This document shows positions 6,630 through 6,841 of a stretch of 6,841 nt of DNA, piece by piece. Every line of letters begins with the position of its first letter. Position 1 is the stretch's first letter. Position numbers and translations under genes: made by a program. This DNA is from Desulfobacteraceae bacterium (GTDB lineage: Bacteria > Desulfobacterota > DSM-4660 > Desulfatiglandales > B25-G16). The notes beneath the pieces were generated by a model that ran no database searches, had not been told where the DNA came from, and saw only the letters and a program-made list of their open reading frames with translations. The stretch lies in NCBI GenBank assembly GCA_028572035.1, contig JAPVWE010000074.1:1-6841 (forward strand), given 5' to 3'.

Positions 6630-6689
6630 TTTATTTCTTTTGTTTACCCTGTCAACACATTGCCCACAACCGCAGGGTAACGTCAAAGT

Positions 6690-6727
6690 CCAGGGGATGG
6701 GTATCTTTTTTTTGATTATGCCCCTGG
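6690..6727. repeat. Inverted repeat upstream of the PAP2-like gene
   Basis: CCAGGGG at 6690-6696 and CCCCTGG at 6721-6727 are perfect 7-bp complements separated by 24 bases that contain a run of eight T. It lies about 60-100 bases before the PAP2-like start, where an operator or leader structure could be. No clear sigma70 promoter goes with it. Confidence 0.35.
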
Positions 6728-6823
6728 CCCAGACCTGGCTTATAAGGCATGAGTAGGTAGAATTCAGCTGAGAAATAATATAGTGATCATATGATATTCC
6801 AGAGACTTCGCGCCTCCCGATCC

Positions 6824-6841
6824 CGTCCCGGTCTCGGGACG
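6824..6841. repeat. GC-rich hairpin at the window edge
   Basis: CGTCCCG and CGGGACG pair perfectly over 7 bp around a four-base loop (GTCT, 6831-6834). The left flank (CGCCTCCCGATC) is GC-rich in an otherwise AT-rich intergenic stretch, so the hairpin may continue beyond the window as a longer palindrome, for example a terminator or a dispersed repeat. No T-run is visible on either side within the window. Confidence 0.5.

Noticed and set aside
6628..6655. TTGACA and TAAAAT with 16-base spacing on the - strand, resembling a sigma70 promoter
   Set aside because: The -10 element overlaps the ATG at 6629, so a transcript would start inside the gene and lose the signal peptide. Only a start further downstream would rescue it, and none fits.
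6630..6686. Cysteine-rich N-terminal extension of the PAP2-like protein (CGCGQC)
   Set aside because: It would need a TTG start at 6686 and would put a charged, cysteine-rich stretch before a normal signal peptide. ATG 6629 is the simpler start.

Overview
The window looks like chromosomal DNA from a Gram-negative, probably anaerobic bacterium of the deltaproteobacterial (Desulfobacterota) type. An LptF-family lipopolysaccharide-export permease implies an outer membrane. A flavin reductase with a four-cysteine Fe-S motif suits an anaerobe. The overall gene styles (HU/LysM fusion, PAP2 protein with an aromatic C-terminus, YkgJ protein) also fit that group. The taxonomic placement is inference; there is no rRNA or tRNA. 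No CRISPR array, insertion sequence, integrase or attachment site was found.

Layout. The + strand carries six genes: the 3' part of a YkgJ-type cysteine-cluster protein (to 413), an Old Yellow Enzyme family flavin oxidoreductase (520-1641), an AT-rich gene for an unrecognised secreted protein (1702-2310), a stand-alone HU/IHF-like protein (2408-2701), a HU-transmembrane-LysM fusion (2694-3692), and a DapF-fold protein lacking both catalytic cysteines (3791-4636). The - strand carries a PAP2-like protein (6629-5841) followed 12 bases later by an LptF/LptG-family permease (5828-4722). The two blocks converge at about 4637-4721. The stretch 6630-6841 holds no gene I can support, only the upstream region of the PAP2-like gene and two inverted repeats.

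Most interesting content. The HU pair at 2408-3692 overlaps by 8 bases. Its second member joins a well-conserved HU domain to one membrane helix and a LysM domain. The predicted topology puts the DNA-binding part in the cytoplasm and the peptidoglycan-binding part in the periplasm, so the protein could physically link nucleoid and cell wall. The preceding small HU-like protein could be its dimer partner. The next gene encodes a diaminopimelate-epimerase fold with Ser in place of both catalytic Cys, so the usual two-thiol racemase chemistry should not be possible. The LptF and PAP2-like pair belongs to envelope biology, but the PAP2-like protein has lost several canonical active-site residues and no LptG partner is adjacent.

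Base composition varies from gene to gene by eye. The secreted-protein gene at 1702-2310 and the YkgJ gene are clearly richer in A+T than the flavoenzyme, HU/LysM and DapF-like genes, which suggests a patchwork history rather than one ancient operon.
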